This document shows, piece by piece, positions 8,003 to 17,521 of a stretch of DNA of 64,000 nucleotides (the stretch's first letter is position 1; each line of letters starts with the position of its first letter). Made by a program: the position numbers and the translations under genes. The notes under the pieces are model-generated. The model did no database searches. It saw only the letters and a list, made by a program, of their open reading frames with translations, and was not told the DNA's origin. Origin of the DNA: Paractinoplanes deccanensis. Its GTDB lineage: Bacteria; Actinomycetota; Actinomycetes; Mycobacteriales; Micromonosporaceae. The stretch spans positions 27,806-91,805 of the forward strand of contig NZ_BOMI01000090.1 of the NCBI RefSeq assembly GCF_016862115.1, written 5' to 3'.

Positions 8003-8674
8003 TCAGGCCATCCACCCGGGGCGGATCAGACCGGCCTCGTACGCGTAGACGACCAGCTGGGCGCGGTCCCGGGCACCCAGTTTGATCATCGTGCGGCTGA
8101 CGTGGGTCTTCGCGGTCGCCGGACTGATCACCAGGCGGGCGGCGATCTCGTCGTTCGACAGGCCCTCGGCCACCAGCACGAGGACCTCGCGCTCACGGTC
8201 GGTCAACTGGTCGAGCTGCGCCGGCGGGGTGGCCTGGCGCCCGCGGCCACTACCGGCGAACTCCCCGATGACCCGGCGGGTCACGCTCGGCGACAGCAGC
8301 GCGTCACCGGCCGCGACGGCCCGCACGGCCCGGATCAGCTCGACCGGCTCGGTGTCCTTGACCAGGAACCCGGAGGCGCCGGAGCGCAGCGCCTCGAAGA
8401 CGTACTCGTCCAGCTCGAAGGTGGTCAGGATGACCACCCGCACCCCGGCGAGATCCGGCTCGGCGGCGATGCGGCGGGTCGCCTCGATGCCGTCGACGCC
8501 GGGCATCCGGATGTCCATCAGCACCACGTCGGGACGGGCCTGCTGGGCGAGCTTCACCGCCTCGAGGCCGTCGGCCGCCTCCCCCACGATCCGGATGTCC
8601 GGCTCGGCGTTGAGCAGCGCCCGGAAGCCGGCCCGCACCAGGACCTGGTCGTCCGCCAGCAGCACCGAGATCAT
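8003..8674 (-). CDS. NarL/LuxR-family response regulator
   Basis: A 223-aa DNA-binding regulator. The receiver domain (residues 1-120) has the acidic pocket D8-D9, phosphoacceptor D54 (VVLMDIRMPG), the conserved threonine in VVILTTFE and lysine in GFLVKD. Residues about 155-215 form a LuxR-type helix-turn-helix (LTDREREVLVLVAEGLSNDE). It starts directly at the end of the kinase gene with no gap, so the pair is translationally linked. Confidence 0.95.
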   Translation of the reverse strand: MISVLLADDQVLVRAGFRALLNAEPDIRIVGEAADGLEAVKLAQQARPDVVLMDIRMPGVDGIEATRRIAAEPDLAGVRVVILTTFELDEYVFEALRSGASGFLVKDTEPVELIRAVRAVAAGDALLSPSVTRRVIGEFAGSGRGRQATPPAQLDQLTDREREVLVLVAEGLSNDEIAARLVISPATAKTHVSRTMIKLGARDRAQLVVYAYEAGLIRPGWMA

Positions 8675-9982
8675 TCAGCACTCCCTTCCCTCGTTGCGTC
8701 CGGAGAAGTCGTCGCGTCCGGAGGAGTCGTCGCCGGACGGCGCCGGCAGCAGCACCGACACGAGGAAGCCGCCGTCGACCGGCCCGGCCTCCAGCTTGCC
8801 GCCCAGGCTCTGGGCGCGTGCGCGCATGCCCGCGATGCCCGTGCCTCCCGCGGCCGCCGGGCCGTCGGGCTCGCCCTCGGCACGGCCGTCGTTGCGGATG
8901 CCCAGATGCAGCGCGGTCGGCAGGTAGTCGACACTCACCCGCGCCGCCGCGTCCGGCCCGGCGTGCTTGCGCACGTTCGTCAGGGCCTCCTGCACGATCC
9001 GGTACGCGGCCCGGTCCACCTCGGGCGGCAGGTCACGCGGTTCGCCGGTCACCTTGGTCTCGACGGGCAGCCCCGCGTCGGCGGTCAGATCGCCGAGGCG
9101 GCTCAGGCCGAGCGCGGGCTGGCGGGGCGCGGCCTCGTCCTCGGTGCGCAGCACGCCGAGCACCGAGCGGACCTCGCGCAGCGCCTCCGCGCTCGCCGTC
9201 TTGATCGCGGTGAGCGCCTCCCGTGCCTGCTCGGGCTGCCGTTCCATGAGGTGCAGGCCGACACCGGCCTGCACGTTGATCAGCGACAGGTGGTGGCCGA
9301 GCACGTCGTGCAGCTCGCGGGCGATGCGCAGCCGCTCCTCGGACGCCTGGCGCCGCTCCTGCTCCTCACGGGCGCGGGCGCGCTCGGCGCGGACCTTCAT
9401 CACCTCGGCCATGTGCTCGGCGCGCGCCTTCGACGCCGTACCCAAGAAGATCATCAACGCCATGCCGACGGGCAGCAGCAGCGCCTCGCGCAGGCCGGGC
9501 TGGACGCCGTCGTGCAGGCCGAGCCGGTCGGCGCCGAGACCACAGATCAGCAGGTACGCGGCATAGGCGGCGCCGGCGGACAGCGCGGCCGCGGTCGGGC
9601 GCCCGCGCCGCGCGATCTGGAAGAGCGCCAGCGCGGGGGCGACCGCGTAGACCCAGCTCGGCTCGGCGACGGTGGCGAAGGCGATCGAGGCGGCCGCGGC
9701 GATCGCGAAGACCGTCACCGGATAGGCGCGGCGCCAGGCCAGCGCGACCGGCCCGACGACCAGCAGGATCCAGGCCCACGGGGTGATCGGGACGAAGACC
9801 TTGCCCTCGTCGGCGAGGCCGTTCGCGCCGAGCACGTGGAAGAGCACGCCGGCGATGACCGCGCCGATGCCGGGGTGCACGCGGTCGGGGTTGAACCGGC
9901 CGGTGCGGTTCTCCAGGCGCCACGGCGGGCCGGCGTTGGCGCCGGTCATCCAGGGCGGCTCGCGCCTTCTGCTCTGCCTCAC
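8675..9982 (-). CDS. NarL-type sensor histidine kinase
   Basis: A 435-aa membrane sensor kinase that should phosphorylate the adjacent regulator. Several hydrophobic segments fill residues about 40-190, followed by a coiled linker (RAREEQERRQASEERLRIA), the HisKA_3 dimerisation helix with H225 in RELHDVLGHH, and a compact HATPase domain ending with GGTGIAGMRARAQSLGG (G-box). The signal sensed is unknown. An internal ATG at 9949 is an alternative start. The 220-base gap upstream is shared with the divergent DUF1707 gene. Confidence 0.93.
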   Translation of the reverse strand: MRQSRRREPPWMTGANAGPPWRLENRTGRFNPDRVHPGIGAVIAGVLFHVLGANGLADEGKVFVPITPWAWILLVVGPVALAWRRAYPVTVFAIAAAASIAFATVAEPSWVYAVAPALALFQIARRGRPTAAALSAGAAYAAYLLICGLGADRLGLHDGVQPGLREALLLPVGMALMIFLGTASKARAEHMAEVMKVRAERARAREEQERRQASEERLRIARELHDVLGHHLSLINVQAGVGLHLMERQPEQAREALTAIKTASAEALREVRSVLGVLRTEDEAAPRQPALGLSRLGDLTADAGLPVETKVTGEPRDLPPEVDRAAYRIVQEALTNVRKHAGPDAAARVSVDYLPTALHLGIRNDGRAEGEPDGPAAAGGTGIAGMRARAQSLGGKLEAGPVDGGFLVSVLLPAPSGDDSSGRDDFSGRNEGREC

Positions 9983-10202
9983 ACCGCGAACCTACGACAA
10001 CGGCGGGCCCCGGGGCATCGGCGCGCGGACGGTGCGGGCCCTGCTCCGCCGGGAGTAGCGGGTGCGGTCGCCGTACTCCGCACGGCGTACGACCGAGGTG
10101 CGGAAGTAGGCCGCACGCCGCAACCAAGATGCTCCGACGGGGCGACGCCCCCGGCGGCGGAAAAGCCGACTCTGGTGACACGACGCCCACCGAGGAGGAA
10201 CG

Positions 10203-10676
10203 GTGCAACCCAACGACACCAAACGGATGCGGACCTCCGACAAGGAACGCGAGCAGGTCGCCGAGATCGTGCGGGCCGCGATGGCCGAAGGGCGGCTGGA
10301 CCTCACCGAGGGTGAGGAGCGGCTCGCCGCCGCCTACGCTGCGAAGTTCCGCGACGAGCTCGCCCCGCTGACGGCCGATCTGCCCGGCAACGGGATGTGG
10401 GCGCTCGCCGAGACGCCCGCGGTGAAGGAGGCGACACGCCGGGGGCTCCGGCGGCACTTCACCATCGTCGCGTCGGTCGCGATGATCCTCACGGGACTGT
10501 GGATCCTGTCCGGCGCGCACTTCTTCTGGCCGGCGATCCCGCTCGCCTTCCTGGTCATGGGGCTCATCCGGCACGCGCGATGGGGCCGCTACGGGTACGC
10601 CCAGCGGGTCGCGCCGTGGAACGCGCCCGGCTACGGGAGCCACCCCCGATTCCACAGTGGACATCGGGGTTGTTGA
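10203..10676 (+). CDS. DUF1707 (SHOCT-like) membrane protein
   Basis: A 157-aa protein. Residues about 8-60 match the DUF1707 pattern (MRTSDKEREQVAEIV, AMAEGRLDLTEGEERL, then DELAPLTADLP). This is followed by two adjacent hydrophobic segments (TIVASVAMILTGLWILSG and FWPAIPLAFLVMGLI) and a basic cytoplasmic tail. The family is common in actinomycetes and its function is unknown. GTG 10203 has GAGGAGGAA just upstream. It is divergent from the histidine kinase. Confidence 0.85.
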   Translation: MQPNDTKRMRTSDKEREQVAEIVRAAMAEGRLDLTEGEERLAAAYAAKFRDELAPLTADLPGNGMWALAETPAVKEATRRGLRRHFTIVASVAMILTGLWILSGAHFFWPAIPLAFLVMGLIRHARWGRYGYAQRVAPWNAPGYGSHPRFHSGHRGC

Positions 10677-10732
10677 TCATCCCTCCCCGCTCTGCCAGAG
10701 TGATCCGGCTCTGTGGGGAGGGACAACACACC

Positions 10733-11563
10733 ATGATGGGTCCGTCGCACGCCCTGTCGGGCGCGGCCGCCTGGCTCGCCGGCAGCTGGGCGCTCGACCA
10801 GTTCGCCGGGTACGAGCAGTCACCGCTGGCGGTGACCGTCGGCACGCTCGTCTGCGCGGGCGGCGCCCTGCTGCCCGACCTCGACCTGTCCGGCAAGGTC
10901 ACCCGCAACCAGGGCGGCGCGACCGTCGCCCGCACGTTCGGCGTCTTCTCGCTGTTCGCGGCCGAGGTCATCGAGAAGGTGTCGCTCGGCATCTACACGG
11001 CGACCCGGCTCAGCAAGGACCCGCGCCGCAACAACGGGCACCGCACCTTCACGCACACGCTGCCGTTCGCGGCGCTGGTCGGCTGGGGCACCACGGCGCT
11101 CTGCGCCCACTACGGCAAATGGGCCGTGGTGGGCATCGTGTTCTTCATGGCCGGCCTGGCGCTGCGCGGCCTGTTCGACGAGTGGGCCGAGCGCGCCGGC
11201 TGGGTCATCGTGACGCTCTGCTCCGCGGCGATCGCCTGGTTCACCGCGGCGAACCTGCCCGGCGACCGCGGCTACCCGATGCTCGGCTTCGCCGTCGGGG
11301 TGGGCTGCGTCGTCCACTTACTGGGCGACATCATCACCTCGGCCGGCGTGCCGATCCTGTGGCCGATCCCGACCGGGCGCCGGCTCTGGCGGATGGTCGG
11401 CGTGCCGAACGGCATAGCCGTCAAGGTGGGCGGCAAGGTCGAGACGGTCGTGCTGCGCACGGCCTTCGTGGTGATCTCGCTGCTCGCGATCGCGGGCATC
11501 TTCGCCCCGACGCTGCTGCACCAGCTCGAGTTGGACGCCTGGGCGGACCGCGCGAGCCGCTAG
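10733..11563 (+). CDS. YdjM/YbcI-type membrane metal-dependent hydrolase (DUF457)
   Basis: A 276-aa polytopic membrane protein. The metal-ligand motifs of the family are present: GPSHALSGA at the N-terminus, GALLPDLDL, NNGHRTFTHTL and HLLGDIITSAG. E. coli YdjM is an SOS-regulated member, but the substrate is unknown for the family. ATG 10733 follows GGGGAGGG at about ten bases. It lies 56 bases after the DUF1707 gene on the same strand; a shared transcript is possible. Confidence 0.85.
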   Translation: MMGPSHALSGAAAWLAGSWALDQFAGYEQSPLAVTVGTLVCAGGALLPDLDLSGKVTRNQGGATVARTFGVFSLFAAEVIEKVSLGIYTATRLSKDPRRNNGHRTFTHTLPFAALVGWGTTALCAHYGKWAVVGIVFFMAGLALRGLFDEWAERAGWVIVTLCSAAIAWFTAANLPGDRGYPMLGFAVGVGCVVHLLGDIITSAGVPILWPIPTGRRLWRMVGVPNGIAVKVGGKVETVVLRTAFVVISLLAIAGIFAPTLLHQLELDAWADRASR

Positions 11564-11582
11564 GGACCATGAGGGTCGGCGG

Positions 11583-13020
11583 ATGCTCGACGGTCTCGAC
11601 GCCGTCGCCTGGGGCGAGCTGTCCCACGCGTACGGCACAGCGCTGGACACGCCCGGCCTGCTGCGCCGGGCGATCCATGACCAGGAGGCGATCTCCGAGC
11701 TGCACGGCAGCGTCTTCCACCAGGGAAGCGTCTATTCGGCGACGGTCGCGGCGGTGCCGTTCCTCGCCGAGCTCGCCGCCGGGGAGTCGAGCGACCGGCC
11801 GGGGCTGCTGTGGCGCCGGTGGGCGGTCGAGGAGGAACCCGCCGTGCGGGCGGCGCTGGCGCTCGCGCTGGGCGAGACCGATCCGGCCGGTGCTCGCGCC
11901 GTGCTGGCGGGGGCCGCGGTCGACGGCGAGCCGAACGTCCGGGCGGCCGCCGCGGTGGCCCTGCTGCGCGCGGGTCTCGCCTGGCCGGACGGCACCGTCC
12001 CCGCCCTGGTGTCGGCGATCGACGAGGACGCCGAGATCACCTGGGCCTGGTCGCGCGGGGCGGAGTGGTACGAGGAAATCGTGGTCGCCCCGCCCGCCCC
12101 GGTGGCGGTCGCGGTCGCCGAACGAATGCTGCGCTCCGATCAGCCGGAGACCCGCAAGGCCGGGCTCTGGGCCGCCGGGGCGCGCTGCACCGCCCTGCGC
12201 TCGGCGCCGCCGGTGTTCGTGCCGCTGGTGGCGCCGGCGCTCGACGATCCGGACCCGGAGGTGCGAGACGACGCGCTGGACCTGCTGCGCCGGAGCGGCG
12301 CGGCGGTGCGGCAGTTCGCCGGCGTGTTGGCGCAGGTCGCGACCCGGTTCCCGGAGACGGCCGGAGAAGTCGCTTTCACGGCCGAACACCGCACGGTCGA
12401 GACGCTGATGCGGCTCGGTGACCCGCGCTGGGTCGCGCCGTTGCGCTCCGCGTGGGAACGGGGCCACCGCTCCCGGCTCATGGGCGGTGCGGCCTCGCTT
12501 CACGCCGGAGGTGCGCGACGCCGTACGAGTCGAGCTGCGCGCCGATCCGGCAACCGCCGAGGTGCTCGCGAGTGACGACGAGGTGGTGCTGGACGCCCTG
12601 CGCACCCTCCTGGCGGCGAAGTGGGTGCCGGAGCCGGCCGACCAGGTCATCGCCGGGCTCGGCGACGCGCTGTCCCCGCTGCTGCCCGCCGCGGCCCCGT
12701 TCCTGACCGGCAGCGCGGCCGAGACCTATCCGCAGCGCGACAAGCAGATCCTGGCCGCCCGGATCACCGCGGCCGTCCAAGGCCCGGAAAGGGTGCTGCC
12801 GACCGTCCAAGCCATCCTCGCCGGTGGTCACACACCGGCTCGCCACGCCGCCGCCCTCATCGCCTCGCTGGGCGCGATCGAGACGATCCCCGCACTCGAA
12901 GCCCTGCTCGCCCAGGACGACCGCTTCCCCATCGCCGGCGGCGTCGACGACGTCGTGTGGGCCGACGAGCTGTTCCAGGAGCACATCAGGGACGCCCTGC
13001 GCCACCTGCGAGCCGGGTGA
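11583..13020 (+). pseudogene. HEAT-repeat protein gene with a frameshift
   Basis: The N-terminal part (11583 to about 12482) reads as HEAT-like helical repeats, e.g. AVRAALALALGETDP, NVRAAAAVALLRAG and DPEVRDDALDLLRRSG. The C-terminal part continues one frame over from about 12486 to 13020, e.g. RFTPEVRDAVRVELRADP and ARHAAALIASLGAIETIPAL. Removing one G in the GGCGGT at 12483-12488 would join them into one protein of about 478 aa. HEAT proteins are binding scaffolds. The coding quality of both halves is good, so the shift is recent or a sequencing error. The last 35 bases overlap the convergent glycosyltransferase remnant. Confidence 0.75.
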
Positions 13021-13955
13021 CGAGGGAAAGCACAGCGCCGGGACCGTCCTCGGCGCGCAGCCGGTGGGCGAGGACGGCGGCGCGCTCCCGACAGGCGGGC
13101 TCGTCGAGGCAGGCGCGCAGGGCCGCGGCCAGCGCCCCGGCGGTCAGCTCGGCCATCGGCAGCGGGCGCGGCGCCACGCACCCCGGCGAGCTTGACGGCG
13201 GCCGCGACGACCTCCGGGAGCCGCTCCCTGTGCGCGGTCATGCTGCCGAACCCGACGAACACCGGCGGTGGCCCGGACCGCAGAAAATCGGCCAGACGAT
13301 CCGGCGGCCGCCACTCCGGCGGCCGGGCCGGCCACCAGTAGCCGGTCACGTGCGTGCTCGCGGGCCAGTCGGCGGGCCGCGGGACGACCGCCGAGCTGAA
13401 GCCGTGACAGACCGGCCAGTCGCCGTCCGGATCGGGAACGGGCAGGCCGAGCCGCCGCAGCACGCCGCCGTAGAGCGACCCCGCACGCGCAAGCATCTGC
13501 CGGGCTGCGGCCAGGTTCTCGTCGGGCGCTCCGGCGGGCAGGCCGGGCAGCGGAAACTCACGGGTGGGCACCCCCGGCGCCAGGTACACGCCCATGCTCG
13601 GCACGCCGAAGCTGTCGGCGACGGCCCGGCTCAGCGGCGCCGGCCCGAAAGCGGTGAGCACGAGATCCGCACCGGCGCCCACGGCAGCCGCCACCCCGTC
13701 GCCCAGCTGATCGAGGAAGTCGCCGAAGACGGCCCGCGCCGCCTCGGGGGACGGCGCGGCGGTCCGCGCACGGGTGAGCTCGACCGGGTCTCCGGGAAGC
13801 ACCCGGTGCTCCAGGCCGCTGTCCCGTACGAGATCGGCGAACCGCTCGTGCGCCGCCAGCGCCACCTGATGTCCCGCCTCCCGGAGCCGCTGCCCGAGCC
13901 CCGTGAACGGCGCGACATCCCCACGCGAGCCCGCCGTCACGACCAGGATTCGCAC
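12986..13955 (-). pseudogene. Glycosyltransferase (UGT/MGT-like) gene with internal deletion
   Basis: From GTG 13955 (GGGGAG just upstream) the protein begins like macrolide-type UDP-glycosyltransferases (RILVVTAGSRGDVAPFTGLG) and continues to PVFVGFGSMTAHRERLPEVV. The frame then breaks at about 13171-13183 and resumes in another frame as APRPLPMAELTAGALAAAL through the C-terminal helix. About 75 residues are missing between the two parts. They should include the sugar-nucleotide binding loop (HHAGAGTT-type), so no activity is expected. Intact homologues would have about 390-400 aa. Confidence 0.75.
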
Positions 13956-14006
13956 GCCGCTCCCCCGATCACGCTTGCGCCCGTCCTCCAGGATCGCACC
14001 GTGCGG

Positions 14007-14792
14007 ATGTCTGTGGTGATCGCTCAAATGCCCGTCGTGTGGGACGTGGAGGCCAATCTCGGCACGGTCCGGAACGTGGTCGGCGAGGCTCGTCCCGGCG
14101 ACGTGGTGGTCCTGCCGGAGGGGATGCTGTCCGGCTACGGCGAGGACCTCACGCCCCTGGACGATCTGGATCCGGCCCTGCTCGGCCGAGCCGTGGAGCG
14201 GGTCGCGGAGCTGGCCGTTCAGCGGCGGGTGCACATCTTCGCCGGGTCGCTGCTGCCCTGCGGCGACGGGTGGTGCAACGCGGGTCTGTTCTTCTCCGCC
14301 GAGGGCGGCCACGCCGTCTACCGCAAAATCAATCTCGCGATGAACGAGCGTGGCCGGCTCCGGGCCGGCGACGGCCTGCCCACGTTCTCCGTGCCGCTTC
14401 CCGAGGGCCACGTCACCGTGGGTGTGCAGTTGTGCCGCGAGATCCGCTTCCCGGAGCAGTGGCAGCACCTGGCCTCGGCGGACGCTCGCCTGTTCGTCTA
14501 TCTCACCAACGCCGCGAACGTCCGGGAGCCCGGCGGCGTGTGGCGCAGTCACCTGATCAGCCGGGCGGCGGAGAACCAGCGCTTCCTGGTCTCCGCCAAT
14601 CTCGCGCACCCGGACCAGCACTGCCCGAGCATGGTGGTGTCGCCGCGCGGGGAGGTGCTCGGTGAGCTGCCGATGGGGCCGGCCGGGGTCCTGCGGCGCG
14701 ACGTCGACCTGGCCGAGGCCGGTGACTGGTATCTCGGGCAGCGCCGCCAGGATGTTGTCTCCCTGACATACCGGGGTAATCCCGGATCATGA
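14007..14792 (+). CDS. Carbon-nitrogen hydrolase (nitrilase superfamily)
   Basis: A 261-aa cytoplasmic amidase-like enzyme. The catalytic triad is visible: E38 (VLPEGMLSG), K107 (VYRKINL) and C143 (VQLCREIRFPEQW). Length and motifs fit a stand-alone amidohydrolase; the substrate (omega-amide, carbamoyl amine or other) cannot be told. GTG 14001 is an in-frame alternative start. The gene is divergent from the glycosyltransferase remnant across about 50 bases. Its stop codon overlaps the start of a small acidic ORF (ATGA). Confidence 0.88.
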   Translation: MSVVIAQMPVVWDVEANLGTVRNVVGEARPGDVVVLPEGMLSGYGEDLTPLDDLDPALLGRAVERVAELAVQRRVHIFAGSLLPCGDGWCNAGLFFSAEGGHAVYRKINLAMNERGRLRAGDGLPTFSVPLPEGHVTVGVQLCREIRFPEQWQHLASADARLFVYLTNAANVREPGGVWRSHLISRAAENQRFLVSANLAHPDQHCPSMVVSPRGEVLGELPMGPAGVLRRDVDLAEAGDWYLGQRRQDVVSLTYRGNPGS

Positions 14793-14938
14793 CGACTCAG
14801 CCGCAGGACCCAGACGTGCCGGACGACGAGCGGGCCGACGAGCAGGACGCGCCGGTGATCCCGGGCGGGGAGGACGTGCGGGTCGGGCCGGAGCAGTCCG
14901 ACGAGCCGCAGGCCGGGGCCGCGGAGCCGACGGACTGA
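14789..14938 (+). CDS. Small acidic 49-aa protein overlapping the amidohydrolase gene
   Basis: ATG 14789 overlaps the upstream stop as ATGA, then 49 codons rich in D, E, P and Q follow (MTTQPQDPDVPDDERADEQ... ending AAEPTD). The protein should be fully disordered. Evidence for coding is the ATGA coupling and codon positions with GC-rich third bases. No family recognised, and translation is unproven. Confidence 0.5.
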   Translation: MTTQPQDPDVPDDERADEQDAPVIPGGEDVRVGPEQSDEPQAGAAEPTD

Positions 14939-14954
14939 CCGGCCCGGCCGTACC

Positions 14955-16205
14955 TCAGCGGCAGGTCCAGCGGAGGGGACGGTTCGCGACGCCCTCGGTG
15001 TCGTCGGTGTCGGTGGTGTAGCCGGCAGCCGTCTTGCCGTCGGCGCTCAGGGCCGTCACCTGGTACTCCTTCATGGTCGCGTAGCGGGGAAGCTGGACGA
15101 CCTTCTTCCCGGCCAGGAGGACGGGCTCGTAGCGGCCGGTCGTGCCGAGGATCCATCCGTTCTCGGCGCCGATGGCGGGCGGGCCGAGAGGGGTGGCCAG
15201 CTTCTCGTACTTGTTGGTGGCGATGTTGTAGCGGTACGAGGTGAACCGGCGGGAGCCGTCCTCCTGCAGGTCGAGGACCGCGCGGCCGTAGACCCAGCCG
15301 TTGCTGAGCGAGTCGGGCCAGAACAGGGTGGCCCTCTTGCCCTCGACCGTGGGCATCGGCATGAGCCGGGTGGCACCCCCGGGCAGCCAGAGGTATCCGG
15401 TGCCCTCGGTCGCCTTCTTCTCGACGGTGCCGACGATGGTGCCGTCCTCGCCGATCGCCTCGGCGGCCCCGGCGGTGTAGCCGGCGGGCAGCGGCAGCTC
15501 GACCGGGGCCGCCGAGGCCGACGGCCACATGGCCGGAACTCCCTCGTACGGCTTGCCGAGCGCGCCGGCGATGACGCCCGCGTCGTTGATGGCGGCGGCC
15601 GAAGCCTCGCCACCGTGGAGGCGGGTCACCGACTTGCCCGGTGAGACGTACGCGTACTGCACCTCGCCGCTGTAGCTGCTGCCGACGGCGACACCGGAGG
15701 AGTTGATGTCCTCCCACGAGGCGTCGGCTCCGGGCATCGGCGGCCGGGGCTGCAGGACGCCGTCCTTCCAGAGGACCGTGTGCACCCCCGACGGCGGGTA
15801 GACGCGCCCGGCCAGATAACGGCCGCTCGGGTCGCCCGAGGTGACCAGCGCCTTCCTGATGTCGCCGGACGGCAGCAGCGTCACCGTGCAGTCCTTGGGC
15901 ACGGGCACGGCGGCTGCCGGTGCGGGGGCCGCGGCGACGGTGGAGGCGGTGGGCGACGGCGCCGGTGTGGGCGGCGCGGGCTCGCGGAGGGCGGCCACGG
16001 CGACCGTTCCGCCGCCGGCCGCGACCGCGGTCACCGCGGCCAGGGCGACGCCGCCCGACCAGCGGCGCGCGCGGCGGCGGCGACGGCCCTCGGCCATGGT
16101 GCGCGGGATGTCGATCGTCGACGGGGACGGCGGCTCGTCCGGCATGGTGCGCAGGAGCTGGACCGCGCGGTCTTCCTCGCTCATGTCTCTCTCTTCGTAT
16201 GTCAT
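14955..16205 (-). CDS. Membrane-anchored HAF-repeat-like protein paired with a sigma factor
   Basis: A 416-aa protein: a cytoplasmic N-terminus of about 50 residues, one membrane segment (about 52-73, GGVALAAVTAVAAGGGTVAV), a Pro/Ala/Thr-rich linker, and an external domain of repeats such as INSSGVAVGSS, INDAGVIAGALG and IGEDGTIVGTV, the pattern of HAF repeats or a beta-propeller. The start overlaps the upstream sigma-factor stop by ATGA. Membrane topology and operon position resemble anti-sigma factors, but no zinc-binding anti-sigma motif is visible, so the regulatory role is inference. ATG 16184 is an alternative start. Confidence 0.75.
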   Translation of the reverse strand: MTYEERDMSEEDRAVQLLRTMPDEPPSPSTIDIPRTMAEGRRRRRARRWSGGVALAAVTAVAAGGGTVAVAALREPAPPTPAPSPTASTVAAAPAPAAAVPVPKDCTVTLLPSGDIRKALVTSGDPSGRYLAGRVYPPSGVHTVLWKDGVLQPRPPMPGADASWEDINSSGVAVGSSYSGEVQYAYVSPGKSVTRLHGGEASAAAINDAGVIAGALGKPYEGVPAMWPSASAAPVELPLPAGYTAGAAEAIGEDGTIVGTVEKKATEGTGYLWLPGGATRLMPMPTVEGKRATLFWPDSLSNGWVYGRAVLDLQEDGSRRFTSYRYNIATNKYEKLATPLGPPAIGAENGWILGTTGRYEPVLLAGKKVVQLPRYATMKEYQVTALSADGKTAAGYTTDTDDTEGVANRPLRWTCR

Positions 16206-16711
16206 AGCCGGTCCTGAGTAAGAGGAAAGGTGGTGTCGAAGACAGCGCGGAGCTTGTCCAGCGCGTTCGCGCACTGGCTCTTGACGGTCCCCTCGGAGCA
16301 GCCGAGCCGCTGGGCCACCTCCTTGACCGGCAGGTCGCACAGGTAGCGCAGCACCACCACGGCCCGCTGGCGCGGGGGCAGCCCCATCAGCGCCGACCGG
16401 ACCATCGAGCGGTCGTCCGGTGAGGGCGGCGGCGGGGCGGAGCGTTCCGGCAGCCAGTCGAGCAGTGCGACCTTCCACCAGCCGCGCCGCCGCTCGTCGA
16501 GGAAGACCCGCACGAGCATGGTGTTCACGTACGCGTCGATGTTCTCCACGTGGCTGATGCCGGGCCACCGGGTGTAGAGCTTGGTGAGCGTCTCCTGCAC
16601 GATGTCGTCCGCCTGGTGCGCGTCCCCGCAGAGCAGGTAGGCCGTGCGCCGCAGCGCTCGCACCTGACCGTGCACGAAGGCCAGGTATTCGCTGTCCGTT
16701 CTCTTCGGCAT
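16202..16711 (-). CDS. SigE-family ECF RNA polymerase sigma factor
   Basis: A 169-aa extracytoplasmic-function sigma factor. Region 2 spans about 8-75 (RTAYLLCGDAHQADDIVQET, LYTRW) and region 4 about 105-160 (LPPRQRAVVVLRYLCDLPVKE, CSEGTVKSQ). It directs RNA polymerase to a stress regulon. It matches the actinobacterial SigE-type subgroup that is usually encoded beside a membrane protein, as here. It is followed by the HAF-repeat gene with a 4-base overlap. The SigK/RskA pair lies 75 bases upstream on the same strand. Confidence 0.92.
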   Translation of the reverse strand: MPKRTDSEYLAFVHGQVRALRRTAYLLCGDAHQADDIVQETLTKLYTRWPGISHVENIDAYVNTMLVRVFLDERRRGWWKVALLDWLPERSAPPPPSPDDRSMVRSALMGLPPRQRAVVVLRYLCDLPVKEVAQRLGCSEGTVKSQCANALDKLRAVFDTTFPLTQDRL

Positions 16712-16786
16712 CCCCGCTCCCTGTCGCTGTCCTGCGTACTCGACGGCGGATCGACGCCGATCGGTTGGGCCGGGAGGGAAGAATTT

Positions 16787-17521
16787 CTAGAGCGAAACCA
16801 GCGCGTCGAGCGGCTGCGTGGGTTTCGCGGAGCCGGGCACGGGCTCGATCGTGACGCCCACGCCGGACGACGCGGGCAGGCCCGGCACGATCCGCACGGT
16901 GGCCGCCTGGCCCTCGGCGAGCGCACCGGCCGAGGTGGGGCTGTCGCCGCGCAGGGTCCAGAGCTGATAGACCCGGCCGTCGGCGGGGGCGCTGTCGGCG
17001 GCGAGCATGATGACCCCGGCGTCGGTGAGCCGGGACGACGCCACGGTCACCCGGCCGCCGCTGGTCAGGGGTTGCTCGCGCACCTCCAGGTCGGGTGCGG
17101 ACAGGACGGCCCGGATGCGCTCCTCGGCGGCGCGGGCGGCCTCGGCGACGGCGCGCTCGTCCCGTACCCGCTGGTCCTGAACGGCGTAGACGGCCGCACC
17201 GGCGCCCACCGCCGCGACCACGACGGCGGCCGCCGCCACCAGGCGAAGCCGGCGCGGGGAACGAGCCGGGGCGGGCGACGGGGCGGGCGAGGGCGTGAGC
17301 TGACGGGTGTTCGTGATCTCGGTCAGCACCGTGTCGCGCAGGGCGGGCGGCGGCACCGACCACAGGTCGTCGGCCAGGCGTACGGCGGCCTCCCGCAGCT
17401 CGGCGACCTCGGCGCGGCAGTCGTCGCAGGAGCGCAGGTGCCGCTCGAAGGCGGCCCGTTCCAGGTCGTCGACCGCGTCCAGGACGTACGGCCCGACCAG
17501 CGAGTGCACGTTGTCGGTCAT
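16787..17521 (-). CDS. rskA: RskA-type anti-sigma factor
   Basis: A 244-aa single-pass membrane anti-sigma factor. The N-terminal anti-sigma domain has the zinc motif H28-x3-C32-x2-C35 (RHLRSCDDC). One transmembrane segment lies at about 93-115 (LRLVAAAAVVVAAVGAGAAVYAV). The external C-terminal RskA domain follows (GRVYQLWTLRGD, GLPASSGVGVTIEP). It should hold SigK inactive until regulated proteolysis. Its start overlaps the sigK stop by four bases. Confidence 0.92.
   Translation of the reverse strand: MTDNVHSLVGPYVLDAVDDLERAAFERHLRSCDDCRAEVAELREAAVRLADDLWSVPPPALRDTVLTEITNTRQLTPSPAPSPAPARSPRRLRLVAAAAVVVAAVGAGAAVYAVQDQRVRDERAVAEAARAAEERIRAVLSAPDLEVREQPLTSGGRVTVASSRLTDAGVIMLAADSAPADGRVYQLWTLRGDSPTSAGALAEGQAATVRIVPGLPASSGVGVTIEPVPGSAKPTQPLDALVSL

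Noticed and set aside
7505..10315. Plus-strand open frame of about 930 codons opposite FNT and the two-component system
   Set aside because: Crosses three well-supported minus-strand genes and has no protein-like domains.
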